From assembly GCF_011065895.1 (NCBI RefSeq), contig NZ_JAALCR010000043.1:1-40613 (forward strand): DNA of 40,613 bases, read 5' to 3'. Source of the stretch: Paludisphaera rhizosphaerae. Lineage in GTDB: Bacteria > Planctomycetota > Planctomycetia > Isosphaerales > Isosphaeraceae. The translations under genes and the position numbers were made by a program. Shown here in pieces: positions 26,701 to 34,497 of this stretch (positions are counted from its first letter, which is position 1; each line of letters starts with the position of its first letter). The notes beneath the pieces were generated by a model. It was not told where the DNA came from and did not search any database. It saw only the letters and a list, made by a program, of their open reading frames with translations.

Positions 26701-27248
26701 AGCGAGGGGTCAAGATCCTCGGCCTTCTCAACGACCCGCATCCCGCGGCCGCCGCCCCCCATCGACGCCTTGATGATGACCGGATAACCCATCGCCGCGG
26801 CGACCTTCTGGGCGTCCGGGCCGGGGACGACCGGCTGGCTCCCCTTCAGCACGGGGACGCCGGCCGACTCCGCCAGCGCGCGGGCGGCGACCTTGTCCCC
26901 CAGGCTGTCGAGGATCTCGGGCGTGGGGCCGATGAAGACGATGCCGGCCGCGGCGCAGGCGCGGGCGAACTCGGCGTTCTCGGAGAGGAAGCCGTAACCG
27001 GGGTGGATCGCGTCGACCCCCTTCTCGACGGCCAGTTCCACGATCGCCGGGATGTTCAAATAACTGCGGATGGGCTCGCCCGGAGTGCCGACCTGGTACG
27101 CCTCGTCGGCCTTGAGCCGATGCACGGCGAACCGGTCCTCATGCGAGTAAATCGCCACCGTCCGGATGCCCAACTCATGCGCCGAGCGGAAGACGCGGAT
27201 GGCGATCTCGCCCCGGTTCGCGACCATCAGTTTGCGGAACGACGTCAT
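23790..27248 (-). CDS. pyc: Pyruvate carboxylase
   Basis: Carboxylates pyruvate to oxaloacetate using ATP and bicarbonate, replenishing the TCA cycle. The 1152-residue single chain has the usual order: biotin carboxylase (N-terminal NRGEIAIRVFRSA, ATP-grasp loop KASMGGGGRGMRVVE), carboxyltransferase (TFRDAHQSLLATRLRTRDML, then WGGATFD), allosteric linker, and a C-terminal biotinyl domain with EAMKMET, whose Lys carries biotin. The length is normal for the family. The ATG at 27248 begins MTSFRKLMVANRGE; the open frame extends 57 codons upstream into non-coding sequence. GGAAGAG lies just upstream. Repeat B copies 2 and 3 flank the gene in opposite orientation. No sign of inactivation. Confidence 0.96.
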   Translation of the reverse strand: MTSFRKLMVANRGEIAIRVFRSAHELGIRTVAIYSHEDRFAVHRLKADEAYQVGTPGEPIRSYLNIPAIVELAVEKGVDAIHPGYGFLSENAEFARACAAAGIVFIGPTPEILDSLGDKVAARALAESAGVPVLKGSQPVVPGPDAQKVAAAMGYPVIIKASMGGGGRGMRVVEKAEDLDPSLEQARREAQAAFGCADAFIEKFISKAKHIEVQLLGDKYGNLVHLFERDCSIQRRHQKVIEIAPAYNLDEKLRQDICEAALKIGRAVGYQNAGTVEFLVDDQAKTFSFIEVNPRLQVEHTVTEIVTGIDIVKSQILVAQGEPLSNPAIGIDGQNSVHTEGFAIQCRITTEDPANNFTPDYGRITNYRSSGGPGLRLDGGSTAAGAIVTPFYDSLLVKVSTYGRRFIDAATRMERALQEYRIRGVKTNIPFLLNVVTNETFLEGHCTTRFIDQTPSLFEFAERRDRATKLLSYIADVTVNGFPGVKPDASRLFPAEPAPPAYKHTEKIPDGTRQKLKAMGPEGFSKWVRDQKPLLVTDTTFRDAHQSLLATRLRTRDMLRVADVYAHRLSNLFSLEMWGGATFDTSMRFLREDPWERLAALRERIPNILFQMLIRGSNAVGYTSYPDDVVDAFVKTSAEAGIDVFRVFDSLNWVPNMGATIEAVRKAGAICEAAICYTGDILNPARSKYNLDYYVEMAKDLEKRGANIIAVKDMAGLCKPPAAVKLIEALRSEVGIPVHFHTHDIGGAQAASVLMAAGVGLDVADGAVASMSGLTSQPSLNAIIESLRFTPRDTGVDHQTLIDVSRYWDEVRTLYKPFESGPKSPAADLYDLEMPGGQYTNLYQQADALGLSPRWLEVCESYGLVNQMFGDIVKVTPSSKVVGDMALFLVANNLTPEDVMDSDRELAFPDSVVEFMEGRLGRPPGGFPPELQKRILKDRKPLTDRPGALLPPADFAAIRKKVAEIMGVDDPAEVSEFDVLSYMMYPRVFPDLVKHKDKFSDTSVLPTPLFFYGAETGEENAFEIEPGKTLIIKLLAVGEPHADGKRTVFFELNGQPREVEIADRSLASSVVETPKADPSDPMQIGAPLPGLIVGVAVAVGDPIRKGQKLFSIEAMKMETTINADRAGRVVELPARVGLQVKTGDLLLKLGDA

Positions 27249-27417
27249 GCGGCTCTTCCCGACGGCTGGGGGTGGTGCTGGTTGGGGACTCCGCGGCGCG
27301 GGGGGAAGGGCGGCGCGGTCGGCGAACGGGGCTTCCGGTGCAAGTCGACCGGCCTGATATTTGGCCGGGTGAGGGTCGTGGGAGATCGGAGGGCATGCCG
27401 GATCACGATCCGGGACC
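27249..27417. other. Spacer upstream of pyruvate carboxylase
   Basis: A short stretch between the carboxylase start and repeat B copy 3, likely holding its promoter and leader. Together with the repeat and 27581-27655 it makes a 407-bp gap without genes. No promoter boxes are convincing. Confidence 0.4.
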
Positions 27418-27580
27418 ATAACGGCCTTCCCCCCTCGCGGGGGAAGGTGCCCCGCAGGGGCGGATGAGGGGGGATCGGTGTTGGATCGAGGGCGGTCGGT
27501 TGGATGCGCGTCCGACGGCGGTCGTCCCCCTCATCTGATCGCTTCGCGATCTGTCTTCCCCCGCGAGGGGGGAAGACCGT
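27418..27580 (-). repeat. Palindromic repeat family B, copy 3 (inverted)
   Basis: About 163 bp in the opposite orientation to the other copies: it opens with the CCTTCCCCCCTCGCGGGGGAAGG end and GGGGCGGATGAGGGGGGATCGG, and closes with CCCCTCATCTGATCGCTTCGCGATC and the CTTCCCCCGCGAGGGGGGAAG hairpin. With copy 2 it brackets the pyruvate carboxylase gene; with copy 4 it brackets the FAH-family gene. Confidence 0.85.
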
Positions 27581-27655
27581 CCTCAGCGTGGCCCGATCCG
27601 AAGCTCCGACGACCCTCGCCCGGCCCTGCGGACCGTCCGGATTCATGGGCCGCAA

Positions 27656-28648
27656 TTATCTCAGATCGGAGGGGCGGAATTCACCCTCATTTTCGCCCCG
27701 GACGGGATTCACCAGCGTCCCGATCGGTGCGATCGTCGCGCGGACGACGTCGCCGGGCTTGAGGAAGACCCCGGTGGCGGAGCCGACGCCCGAGGGGGTG
27801 CCGGTGGCGATGACGTCGCCGGGCTCCAGCGTGATGAACCGCGAAACGAACTCGACCACGGCGGCGACGGGGAAGACCATCTCGGCCGTGGTGGCGTTCT
27901 GCTTGACCTCATCGTTGACGGTCAGTTTGATGGGCAGCGCCTGGGGATCGGCGACGGAATCGGCCGAGAGGATGCACGGACCCATGGGGCAGAACGTGTC
28001 ATGCCACTTGCCGTGCAGCCAGTCGAAGAACTTGTCGCGCTCGCGGGCCTTGCGGTCGGGATTGGGCCGGAACGAACGGTCGCTGACGTCGTTGACCACC
28101 GTGTAGCCGGCCACGTACTTCAGCGCGTCTTGCTCCGAGACGTTCTTGCAGCGCTTGCCGATGACCACGCCCAGTTCGCACTCCCAGTCGATCTGGTCGG
28201 GAGAGATCGCCGGGATGACGATCGGGTCGCCGGGGTGGGTGAGCGTCGTGCTCGGCGGCTTGGTGAAGACGTAAGGGAACGTCTCCTGCCGCTCGGTCGA
28301 CATGTACCCGCGTTCGACCAGGTGCTTGGAGTAATTCCCCGCCAGGAACAGCATCTTGCTGGGCGAGGGGAGGGGCACCAGCAGGTCGACCTCAGCCCGA
28401 GGCATGGTCAATTCGTTGAGCGCGATGACGTCCAGGTCCTCGACCCATTCGTAAAGCCGGCGGGCCTGCTGGAACGAGGGGCCGTTGGGAGGAAGGAGGT
28501 CCAGCAGGTCCTCGGTATCCGCCAGCAGCATCTCGTCGCCGGTCTCTCGGCTGTAAAGCTCGGCCGCCTGGTCAAGCGGGATCACCGCGTCGTCGCGATA
28601 GAAGCCGGTCAGCACGAGGTCGTCGCAGCGGAACCGACAGACGCGCAT
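27656..28648 (-). CDS. Fumarylacetoacetate hydrolase family protein
   Basis: A 330-residue enzyme of the FAH superfamily (hydrolases, hydratases and decarboxylases of 2-oxo acids). The core is seen in LFLAGNYSKHL, the metal-binding acidic cluster in DWECELGVVIGK, YTVVNDVSDRS, and the late GDVIATGTPSGVG motif. The extra N-terminal domain (about 100 residues) is common in this branch. The exact substrate cannot be deduced; 2-hydroxyhepta-2,4-dienedioate isomerase and acylpyruvate or oxaloacetate-related activities are all found in the family. GAGGAGG lies 7 nt before the ATG at 28648. The neighbours do not form an aromatic degradation cluster, so a housekeeping clean-up role is as likely as catabolism. 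Confidence 0.88.
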   Translation of the reverse strand: MRVCRFRCDDLVLTGFYRDDAVIPLDQAAELYSRETGDEMLLADTEDLLDLLPPNGPSFQQARRLYEWVEDLDVIALNELTMPRAEVDLLVPLPSPSKMLFLAGNYSKHLVERGYMSTERQETFPYVFTKPPSTTLTHPGDPIVIPAISPDQIDWECELGVVIGKRCKNVSEQDALKYVAGYTVVNDVSDRSFRPNPDRKARERDKFFDWLHGKWHDTFCPMGPCILSADSVADPQALPIKLTVNDEVKQNATTAEMVFPVAAVVEFVSRFITLEPGDVIATGTPSGVGSATGVFLKPGDVVRATIAPIGTLVNPVRGENEGEFRPSDLR

Positions 28649-28821
28649 GAGGACGCCTCCTCGTGAGTTTTGAACCGACCCGACGCCTTCCGACCCGACT
28701 TCCGAACCTAGACGATGATCGCTCCAGTGTATCGACATCCCGGCGCGAGTCCAGACACGCGTTTGATTGCTCGCGCGGTCGGGAAAGGGGTCGTCGAAAT
28801 GCGAATCGGGCCACGCCGACT
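28649..28821. other. Spacer upstream of the FAH-family gene
   Basis: Together with repeat B copy 4 this forms a 347-bp gap without genes between the FAH-family start and the kinase stop. No promoter or terminator is convincing. Confidence 0.4.
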
Positions 28822-28985
28822 ACGGTCTTCCCCCCTCGCGGGGGAAGATAGATCGCGAAGCGATCAGATGAGGGGGCGACCGGCGTCGACCGCGAATCGA
28901 CGCTTCGGACTCAATCCGACGCCGATCGCCCCCTCATCCGGCCCTTCGGGCCACCTTCCCCCGCGAGGGGGGAAGGCCGTTATGG
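28822..28985 (+). repeat. Palindromic repeat family B, copy 4
   Basis: About 164 bp, same orientation as copies 1 and 2: CTTCCCCCCTCGCGGGGGAAG hairpin, GATCGCGAAGCGATC hairpin, GATGAGGGGGCGACCGG, a variable centre, and the mirror end CCCCTCATCCGGCCC followed by CCTTCCCCCGCGAGGGGGGAAGG. It ends 10 bp after the kinase stop codon, where it could act as a transcription barrier or mRNA-stabilising stem. Confidence 0.85.
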
Positions 28986-28995
28986 CCTCGAATGT

Positions 28996-29967
28996 TCACC
29001 CCACCTTTTCCCCCTGATGCGCCCGGCGGGCGAGGTTGAGGCCGCCCAGGGCCGGCTCGGGGACGAGGGTCGGGGTTGGGTCGTAGCCTCGGGCGCGGAG
29101 GTCTTCCAGGAGGGAGTCGGCCAGGGCGGGGGTGGAGACCAAAAAGCCGCCGGCCAGGCCGATGGGGAGCGGGCCGGACTCCCAGCCCAGGGAACGCGCG
29201 GCGGCGGCGGCGGTCTCGCCCAGGTCGCGGCCGGCGGGGCGGATCAGCTCGTCGAGCAGCGTCGGGTCGTCGGCGGCGGCTTCCACGACCGCTCGGGTCA
29301 ACGCGGCGATCTTCGTGCGATCCATCCCCGGCGCGTACACGGCCGAGACGATCTTGGCCGGGCCGTCGATCCCCAGGGCTCGGCAGATGCAGTCGGTCAG
29401 CGGGTCAGGACCTTCGTCCTTCGGGTCGCGGCCGTCGATCCGGCGGGCGACTCGGCGCAAGGCGGCGCAGGCGACGGCGAAGGCGCTCCCTTCGTCGCCG
29501 AACGTCGCTCCCCAGCCGCCGGCCCGCGACTTGCGGCCGTCGCGGTCGCGCGAGACGGCGATCGAGCCCGTGCCGGCGATCACTCCCACGCCCCAGCCTT
29601 CCGGCGTGCCGGCGGCGACGACGAGGTCGCCGTCGTTGACCAGCACCAGGCGGTCGGCCCAGTTGCCGGCGACCGACCACTCGCCCAGCAGGGCCTTGTC
29701 CTCGGGTCGGTCGAACCCGGCCACGCCCAGACAGGCGACCGTCACCGACCGCGGCCAGAGGCCCGCCTCGGCGAACGCGCCGGCGATGGCCTCCTCCAGC
29801 GCCGTTCGCGCCGCGGCCGTGCCGACGGCCTTGGCGTTCGACGGCCCGGCCTCGCCCCGGCCGAGGATCGCGCCGTCGGGTCCGCCCAGCAGGGCGACCG
29901 TCGAGGTCCCGCCGCCGTCGACGCCCAGAAAGAGGAGGTCGGCCGCCTTCGTTTCCTGCCCACTCAT
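28996..29967 (-). CDS. BadF/BadG-type amino-sugar kinase (GlcNAc/MurNAc kinase-like)
   Basis: A 323-residue ASKHA-fold kinase of the BadF/BadG/BcrA/BcrD family, which includes GlcNAc kinases and the clostridial MurK that phosphorylates MurNAc and GlcNAc. The phosphate-1 loop is GVDGGGTSTV (15-24), phosphate-2 is GVIAGTGSIAV, followed by GGWGATFGDEGSAFAV, and the adenosine loop is LAGGFLVS. No iron-sulfur ligands of the dehydratase-activator branch are seen, which favours a sugar kinase. The start overlaps the murQ stop as ATGA, so translation is coupled. With MurQ and a symporter upstream, the best guess is phosphorylation of imported MurNAc and/or GlcNAc. Confidence 0.87.
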   Translation of the reverse strand: MSGQETKAADLLFLGVDGGGTSTVALLGGPDGAILGRGEAGPSNAKAVGTAAARTALEEAIAGAFAEAGLWPRSVTVACLGVAGFDRPEDKALLGEWSVAGNWADRLVLVNDGDLVVAAGTPEGWGVGVIAGTGSIAVSRDRDGRKSRAGGWGATFGDEGSAFAVACAALRRVARRIDGRDPKDEGPDPLTDCICRALGIDGPAKIVSAVYAPGMDRTKIAALTRAVVEAAADDPTLLDELIRPAGRDLGETAAAAARSLGWESGPLPIGLAGGFLVSTPALADSLLEDLRARGYDPTPTLVPEPALGGLNLARRAHQGEKVG

Positions 29968-30884
29968 GATGCGTTCGCCCTCGCCTTCTTCGCCTCGACG
30001 GCGCGCCGGACCTGGCCGCCGTGGGCTTCCAGCAGCGATTCCGCCTCGGCCGGCTCCACGCCCGCCAGCTCCACCACCAGGGCCGTTTTGAGCTTGCCGC
30101 CGCAGGCCGCCAGCAGCTCGACGGCTCGCGCGTCGTCGACGCCCGCCAGCTCGCGGAGCATCCGCCGGGCCCGGATCCGGAGCTTCTCGTTGACCGGCGT
30201 GAAGTCGATCATCCGGTTGCCCCAGGTCTTGCCGATCAGAACCATCGCCCCGGTCGTGATCATGTTCAAGACCATCTTGGTGGCGGTGCCCGACTTCAGC
30301 CGCGTCGACCCCGAGATCACCTCGGCGCCCACCAGCGGCGCGATGTCCAGGTCGACCTCCGCCCCCAGCAGGCTCGGCCGGTTGCAGGAGACGCCGACGG
30401 TGGCCGCCCCCCGCTTCTTCGCCTCGCGGACGGCGCCCAGCACGTAGGGCGTCCGGCCCGAGGTGGCGATGCCGACGACGATGTCGCGGTCGGTCACGTT
30501 CATGTCGGCGATCTCGGCCGCGCCGACGTCGGCGTCGTCCTCGGCGCCCTCGATCGACCGCGTCAGAGCCTTCTGGCCGCCGGCGATCAGGCCGACGACC
30601 ATCTCCGGCGGCGTCGAGAAGGTGGGGGGGCATTCGGAGGCGTCGAGCACGCCGAGCCGGCCCGAGGTCCCGGCGCCGACGTAGATCAATCGCCCGCCGC
30701 GGCGGAACCGCTCGGCGGTCCACTCCACGGCCTTCGCGACGTTCTCCGCCTCGGCCCGAACGGCCTCGACGACCTTCACGTCCTCGTCATTCATGATCTG
30801 AACGATCCCCAGCGCGCCGACCGCGTCGATCTCGGTCGTTCGGGGGTTGCGGGCCTCGGTCAGCAGGTGGTCTTCCAGCGCCAT
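29964..30884 (-). CDS. murQ: N-acetylmuramic acid 6-phosphate etherase
   Basis: Cleaves the lactyl ether of MurNAc-6-phosphate to give GlcNAc-6-phosphate and D-lactate, a key step of cell-wall sugar recycling. The 306-residue protein has the SIS-domain signature YVGAGTSGRLGVLDASECPP with Glu84, and the second catalytic Glu115 in IEGAEDD; these match the two essential glutamates of the family. SGRTPYVLGA and GSTRLKSGTATKMVLNM are also characteristic. The ATG at 30884 begins MALEDHLLTEARNP, the normal start. It follows the symporter stop by 14 nt and overlaps the kinase start by 4 nt, so the three genes form one operon. Confidence 0.95.
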   Translation of the reverse strand: MALEDHLLTEARNPRTTEIDAVGALGIVQIMNDEDVKVVEAVRAEAENVAKAVEWTAERFRRGGRLIYVGAGTSGRLGVLDASECPPTFSTPPEMVVGLIAGGQKALTRSIEGAEDDADVGAAEIADMNVTDRDIVVGIATSGRTPYVLGAVREAKKRGAATVGVSCNRPSLLGAEVDLDIAPLVGAEVISGSTRLKSGTATKMVLNMITTGAMVLIGKTWGNRMIDFTPVNEKLRIRARRMLRELAGVDDARAVELLAACGGKLKTALVVELAGVEPAEAESLLEAHGGQVRRAVEAKKARANAS

Positions 30885-30898
30885 CGTATCGGACTCGC

Positions 30899-32368
30899 TC
30901 AGCTCGTCGGTTGGAGGGATTCGGCCGCCGGGATCGGGCGGACGGTGGGGAAGATGCGGCCCGCGGCCAGGCCGACGATGAACGTCGTCGTCGAGCCCAC
31001 CAGGGCGTACCAGGGCCACGCCAGCGAGGTGCCGAACTTGGCGTACATCACCGCGGCGACGCCCGCCGCCAGGCCCGTCAAGGCCGCCCCCTGGCCGACG
31101 TCCTTCGTCACGTTCCCCAGGATGAACAGGCCCAGCAAGATGCCCGTCGTGAAGCCGGCGATCGCCAGCGCGTTGTCGACCACGCTCGCTTCCAGGCCGG
31201 TCGCCCACCAGGCCACCGACGCCTGCACCACGCCGAACCCGATCGTCGCCAGCTTGGAGAGCCGGACCAGCCGGACCTCGTCCGTGTCGCCGGTGATCGG
31301 GCGATAGAGGTCGTTGATGAGCGTCGACGCCGAGGCGTTCAGGGAGCCCGAAAGCACCCCCATCGCCGAGGCGAAGATCGCCGCGATGACCAGCCCCAGG
31401 ATTCCCGTGGGAAGCTGGTCCACGATGAACTGCGAGAACGCCCGGTCCGGCCTCGTCACGGGCTCGGACGGCGGGAACTGGCCGAAGAAGACGTAGAGCG
31501 CCACGCCGATGAACAGGAACAGGGCGAACTGGGCCAGCACCACGAACCCGCTGGCGATCAGCGCCCCCGCCGCCTGCTTCTGCGACCGGGCCGCCAGGTA
31601 TCGCTGGACCATCATCTGGTCCGCGCCGTGGGTGGCCGTGTTCAGCACCATGCCGCCGATCAGGCCGGCCCAGAAGGTGTAGGGCTTGGTCAGGGTGAAG
31701 CTGAAGTCGAACGTCTTGAACTTGTCGGCCGCCTTCGCCGTGTCCATGAGCTGGCCCAGCCCGCCGGGGAGTTTGTGGATCAGGATGTACAGGGCGATCA
31801 GGGCCCCGATGATGTAGACGGTGAACTGAAGGACGTCCGCCCAGATGACCGCCTTCACGCCGCCGATGTAGGTGTAGATGATCGTGGCGACCTCAACGGC
31901 GATGATCGCGTAGAGGATGTCCCACCTGGTGATGATCGACAGGACGGTCGCCGCCAGGAACAGCCGCAGGCCGTCCCCCAGGTTGCGGGTGAAGAGGAAC
32001 AGAATCGACGCCGTGCGACGGGTCGCCTGGCCGAAGCGGTTCCCCAGCACCTGGTAGGCGGTCTCGATCTGCCCCTTGAAGTACGAGGGGAGCAGCACGG
32101 CCGAGACGATCATCCGGCCGAAGATGTAGCCGATCGGCAACTGGAGGAACTCGAAGTTCCCCTTGTACGCCGTCCCCGGGACGCTCAGGAACGTCACCGT
32201 GCTGGTCTCGGTGGCGACGATCGAGATCATCACCGCCCAGATGGGCATGTCGCGCTCGGCGAGGAAATACCCCTTGAGCCCTTGCTCCCCCTTGCCGCCG
32301 ATCCACCCCCCGAGCGCCGTGCACCCGAGAATGTAGACCACGATCACCGCTACGTCGATCGGACTCAT
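30899..32368 (-). CDS. Sodium:solute symporter (SSS family)
   Basis: A 489-residue inner-membrane transporter with about 13 predicted helices. Family features are the first helix (PIDVAVIVVYILGCTALGG), GYFLAERDMPIWAVMIS, ATETSTVTFLSVPG and the IYTYIGGVKAVIWADVLQ segment, typical of the SSS branch that includes sialic acid and sugar carriers. A GTG at 32377 is possible, but the ATG at 32368 has GGTGAGG just upstream. It is first in an operon with murQ and the amino-sugar kinase, which suggests Na+-driven uptake of MurNAc, GlcNAc or a related cell-wall sugar. Substrate is inferred from context only. Confidence 0.92.
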   Translation of the reverse strand: MSPIDVAVIVVYILGCTALGGWIGGKGEQGLKGYFLAERDMPIWAVMISIVATETSTVTFLSVPGTAYKGNFEFLQLPIGYIFGRMIVSAVLLPSYFKGQIETAYQVLGNRFGQATRRTASILFLFTRNLGDGLRLFLAATVLSIITRWDILYAIIAVEVATIIYTYIGGVKAVIWADVLQFTVYIIGALIALYILIHKLPGGLGQLMDTAKAADKFKTFDFSFTLTKPYTFWAGLIGGMVLNTATHGADQMMVQRYLAARSQKQAAGALIASGFVVLAQFALFLFIGVALYVFFGQFPPSEPVTRPDRAFSQFIVDQLPTGILGLVIAAIFASAMGVLSGSLNASASTLINDLYRPITGDTDEVRLVRLSKLATIGFGVVQASVAWWATGLEASVVDNALAIAGFTTGILLGLFILGNVTKDVGQGAALTGLAAGVAAVMYAKFGTSLAWPWYALVGSTTTFIVGLAAGRIFPTVRPIPAAESLQPTS

Positions 32369-32708
32369 CGGCCTCACCGGAAACGGTCGGATTCTGTTCA
32401 GACGCCCACATCAAGGCCGCATCGACGCCTTGCCGTCGGGAGAGGGGTCGATCTTAGCACATTCGGCGACGACCTTGCATCCTCGGTCGAGGCCGCCGCC
32501 CGACGAACCACCGCCTCACCCGTTGATCGTCGGCGACGAGGGCCGCTGAACGTCCTGCGAAATCACCGTTCTCCGTGGCGAAGTCGCCTCTCGCGTTGAA
32601 TGGCGTCTTCATTCGGTCACCGCAGGCCGACCACGCCTTATCTCCACTCGTGGGACGCCCCAAACGACAACGACGTCGACCGTCCCACGAGACAAGAAGG
32701 AGATAAGG
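32369..32708. other. Divergent spacer between symporter and PEP-CTERM genes
   Basis: About 340 bp with no gene. It must hold the promoters of the symporter operon (minus) and the PEP-CTERM gene (plus). The only clear structure is the inverted repeat at 32647-32691, described separately. Confidence 0.5.
32647..32691 (+). promoter_or_regulatory. Inverted repeat in the leader of the PEP-CTERM gene
   Basis: Perfect 11-bp arms CTCGTGGGACG (32647-32657) and CGTCCCACGAG (32681-32691), 23 nt apart. It ends 5 nt before the AAGGAG ribosome binding site (32697-32702) of the gene at 32709. As RNA it would form a stable stem next to the ribosome binding site; as DNA it could be a dimeric operator. Confidence 0.5.
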
Positions 32709-33428
32709 ATGAGCTTTCGCCTTGGCAAGTGGACGTTGATGATCGCTCTCGCGGCCGGGGCTGTCGCCCCGGAGGCCTCCGCGGCCAACCTGGTCACGAA
32801 CGGCAGCTTCGAGAGCGCCACCGGATTCAATGGAAGCAAGGAGAACCTGAGCACCCTGACGCTGACCGGGTGGAGCCTCGGGGCCCACGGATCGTCCGGT
32901 TCGCTGGGCTACCTGGTCGCCCCCGGCCAGGCGGACAACGGCGACTATTTGTCGGTGTACAACGGGTTTCCGAACCAGAGCCCGGACGGCGGCAAGTTCG
33001 TCATGATCGACGGCGACCCCGCCTGGACGGTCCCCATCTATCAGACGATCAGCGGCCTGACCGTTGGGCAGGTCTACATGCTCACGTTCTACCAGGCGGC
33101 CGGCCAGCAGGCGGGGTTCACCGGCCCCACCACCGAGCGCTGGTCGGTGACCTTCGGCTCGGATACGCAGCTCTCTCACAAGTTCGAGCTCCTTCAAGGG
33201 GCGACCGGCCAGTGGGAGAAGCAGACGATGTTCTTCCAGGCCACGTCGGCCAGCCAGGTGCTGACCTTCCTGGCCGTGGGGACCCCCAACGGCGCCCCGC
33301 CGATCGCCTTCCTGGACGGCGTCTCGATGGAAGCGGTGCCTGAGCCGTCGAGCATCGCCCTGGCTGCTCTCGGCATCGTCGGCGTGCTCGGCGGTCAACT
33401 CCGCCGCTCCCGCCGGGCTTCGGCCTGA
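32709..33428 (+). CDS. PEP-CTERM protein with NGSFE-type N-terminal domain
   Basis: A 239-residue exported protein. The signal peptide is about residues 1-25 (WTLMIALAAGAVAPEASA). The mature part begins NLVTNGSFESATGF, the usual opening of DUF642-like/galactose-binding-like beta-sandwich domains in PEP-CTERM proteins, and contains YQTISGLTVGQVYMLTFYQ, a typical strand pair. The C-terminus is VPEPSSIALAALGIVGVLGG with a basic RRSRRAS tail, a complete PEP-CTERM sorting signal. AAGGAG lies 6 nt before the ATG. It is presumably sorted by an exosortase encoded elsewhere and may bind exopolysaccharide. Confidence 0.9.
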   Translation: MSFRLGKWTLMIALAAGAVAPEASAANLVTNGSFESATGFNGSKENLSTLTLTGWSLGAHGSSGSLGYLVAPGQADNGDYLSVYNGFPNQSPDGGKFVMIDGDPAWTVPIYQTISGLTVGQVYMLTFYQAAGQQAGFTGPTTERWSVTFGSDTQLSHKFELLQGATGQWEKQTMFFQATSASQVLTFLAVGTPNGAPPIAFLDGVSMEAVPEPSSIALAALGIVGVLGGQLRRSRRASA

Positions 33429-33605
33429 TCGCCCGACCGCTCGTCGCGACTCGGCAGACCTCTGCCGGCCGGAGGCTCTCGCCTCTTGGCCGGCTTTCGG
33501 CTGTTCGAAGGGGAATGCCGCAACACGGCTCCTTGAAACGAGGCGAACGGAAGAAGTACCCTCGATCACCGGACTCACCGCCGCCCCCGCGCGAGGTCGC
33601 CCCCG

Positions 33606-34394
33606 ATGGATCACGACGAAGCCGCCCGTTGCTGGGAAGGCAACGCCGAAGCCTGGACGAAGCTGGCGCGGGCTGGTTACGACGTCTACCGCGACGGCTT
33701 CAACACGCCGGCGTTCTTCGACCTGCTGCCGGACGTGGTAGGGCTCTCGGGCCTGGACGTCGGCTGCGGCGAGGGCCACAACACGCGGCGGCTCGCCCGT
33801 CGAGGAGCCCGCGTCACGGCCGTCGACGTCTCGGAGACCTTCATCCGATACGCCCGCGAGGCCGAGGCCGCCGAGCCGCAGGGGATCGACTACCGGGTCG
33901 CGAGCGCCCTGGCCCTGCCGTTCGAGGCCGGCACGTTCGACTTCGCCACCAGCTTCATGTGCTTCATGGACGTCCCACAGACGGACCGCGTGCTGGCCGA
34001 GGCCTTCCGCGTCCTGAAGCCGGGCGGGTTCCTCCAGTTCTCGATCTGCCACCCCTGCTACGACACGCCCCACCGCCGCAACCTCCGCGACGGCCACGGC
34101 CGGACCTACGCGATCGAGATCGGCGACTACTTCCGCAACCGGACGGGGGACGTCGTGGAATGGATCTTCTCGTCCGCCCCGCCCGAGGCCACGGCGGGCC
34201 TGCCGAAGTTCCAAACGCCCTACTTCACCCACACGCTCTCCGAGTGGCTCAACCTCCTGATGGACGCCGGCTTCCACATCGAGCGCCTCGCCGAACCCCG
34301 CCCCGACGACGAGGCCGTCCGCGTCTACCCCGCCTTGCAAGACGCCCAGGTCGTCGCCTACTTCCTTCACGTCCGGGCCCGAAAGCCGAGCTAG
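33606..34394 (+). CDS. Class I SAM-dependent methyltransferase
   Basis: A 262-residue soluble enzyme with the Rossmann-like methyltransferase fold. Motif I is LDVGCGEGH (50-58), the ribose-binding acidic residue is in VTAVDVSETFI (near D74), motif post-I includes ALALPFEAGTFDFATS, and the later AFRVLKPGGFLQFSI is motif III. It belongs to the Methyltransf_11-like group (ubiquinone/menaquinone or small-molecule methyltransferases); the substrate is not deducible. It lies between a PEP-CTERM gene and the sigma/cytochrome gene on the same strand without tight spacing, so no functional link is evident. Confidence 0.9.
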   Translation: MDHDEAARCWEGNAEAWTKLARAGYDVYRDGFNTPAFFDLLPDVVGLSGLDVGCGEGHNTRRLARRGARVTAVDVSETFIRYAREAEAAEPQGIDYRVASALALPFEAGTFDFATSFMCFMDVPQTDRVLAEAFRVLKPGGFLQFSICHPCYDTPHRRNLRDGHGRTYAIEIGDYFRNRTGDVVEWIFSSAPPEATAGLPKFQTPYFTHTLSEWLNLLMDAGFHIERLAEPRPDDEAVRVYPALQDAQVVAYFLHVRARKPS

Positions 34395-34497
34395 CTCGAT
34401 TTCGTCGTCGCCCCGAAGAAACTTGCAATGAAATCCCGGCCGCGCGGGACTACAAAGGAGAGAGGGGTCCGCGAGAGGCGACGGGAAGGAGCGAGCC

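Noticed and set aside
24126-27467. Very long open frame antisense to pyruvate carboxylase
   Set aside because: Composition artefact; the sense strand encodes an intact, recognisable 1152-residue enzyme.
14357-28985. Repeat family B as a CRISPR array
   Set aside because: Copies are kilobases apart, in both orientations and self-complementary, with no short regular spacers and no cas genes.
30911-32599. 562-codon open frame antisense to the symporter
   Set aside because: The sense gene has about 13 membrane helices and family motifs; the antisense product is charged low complexity.
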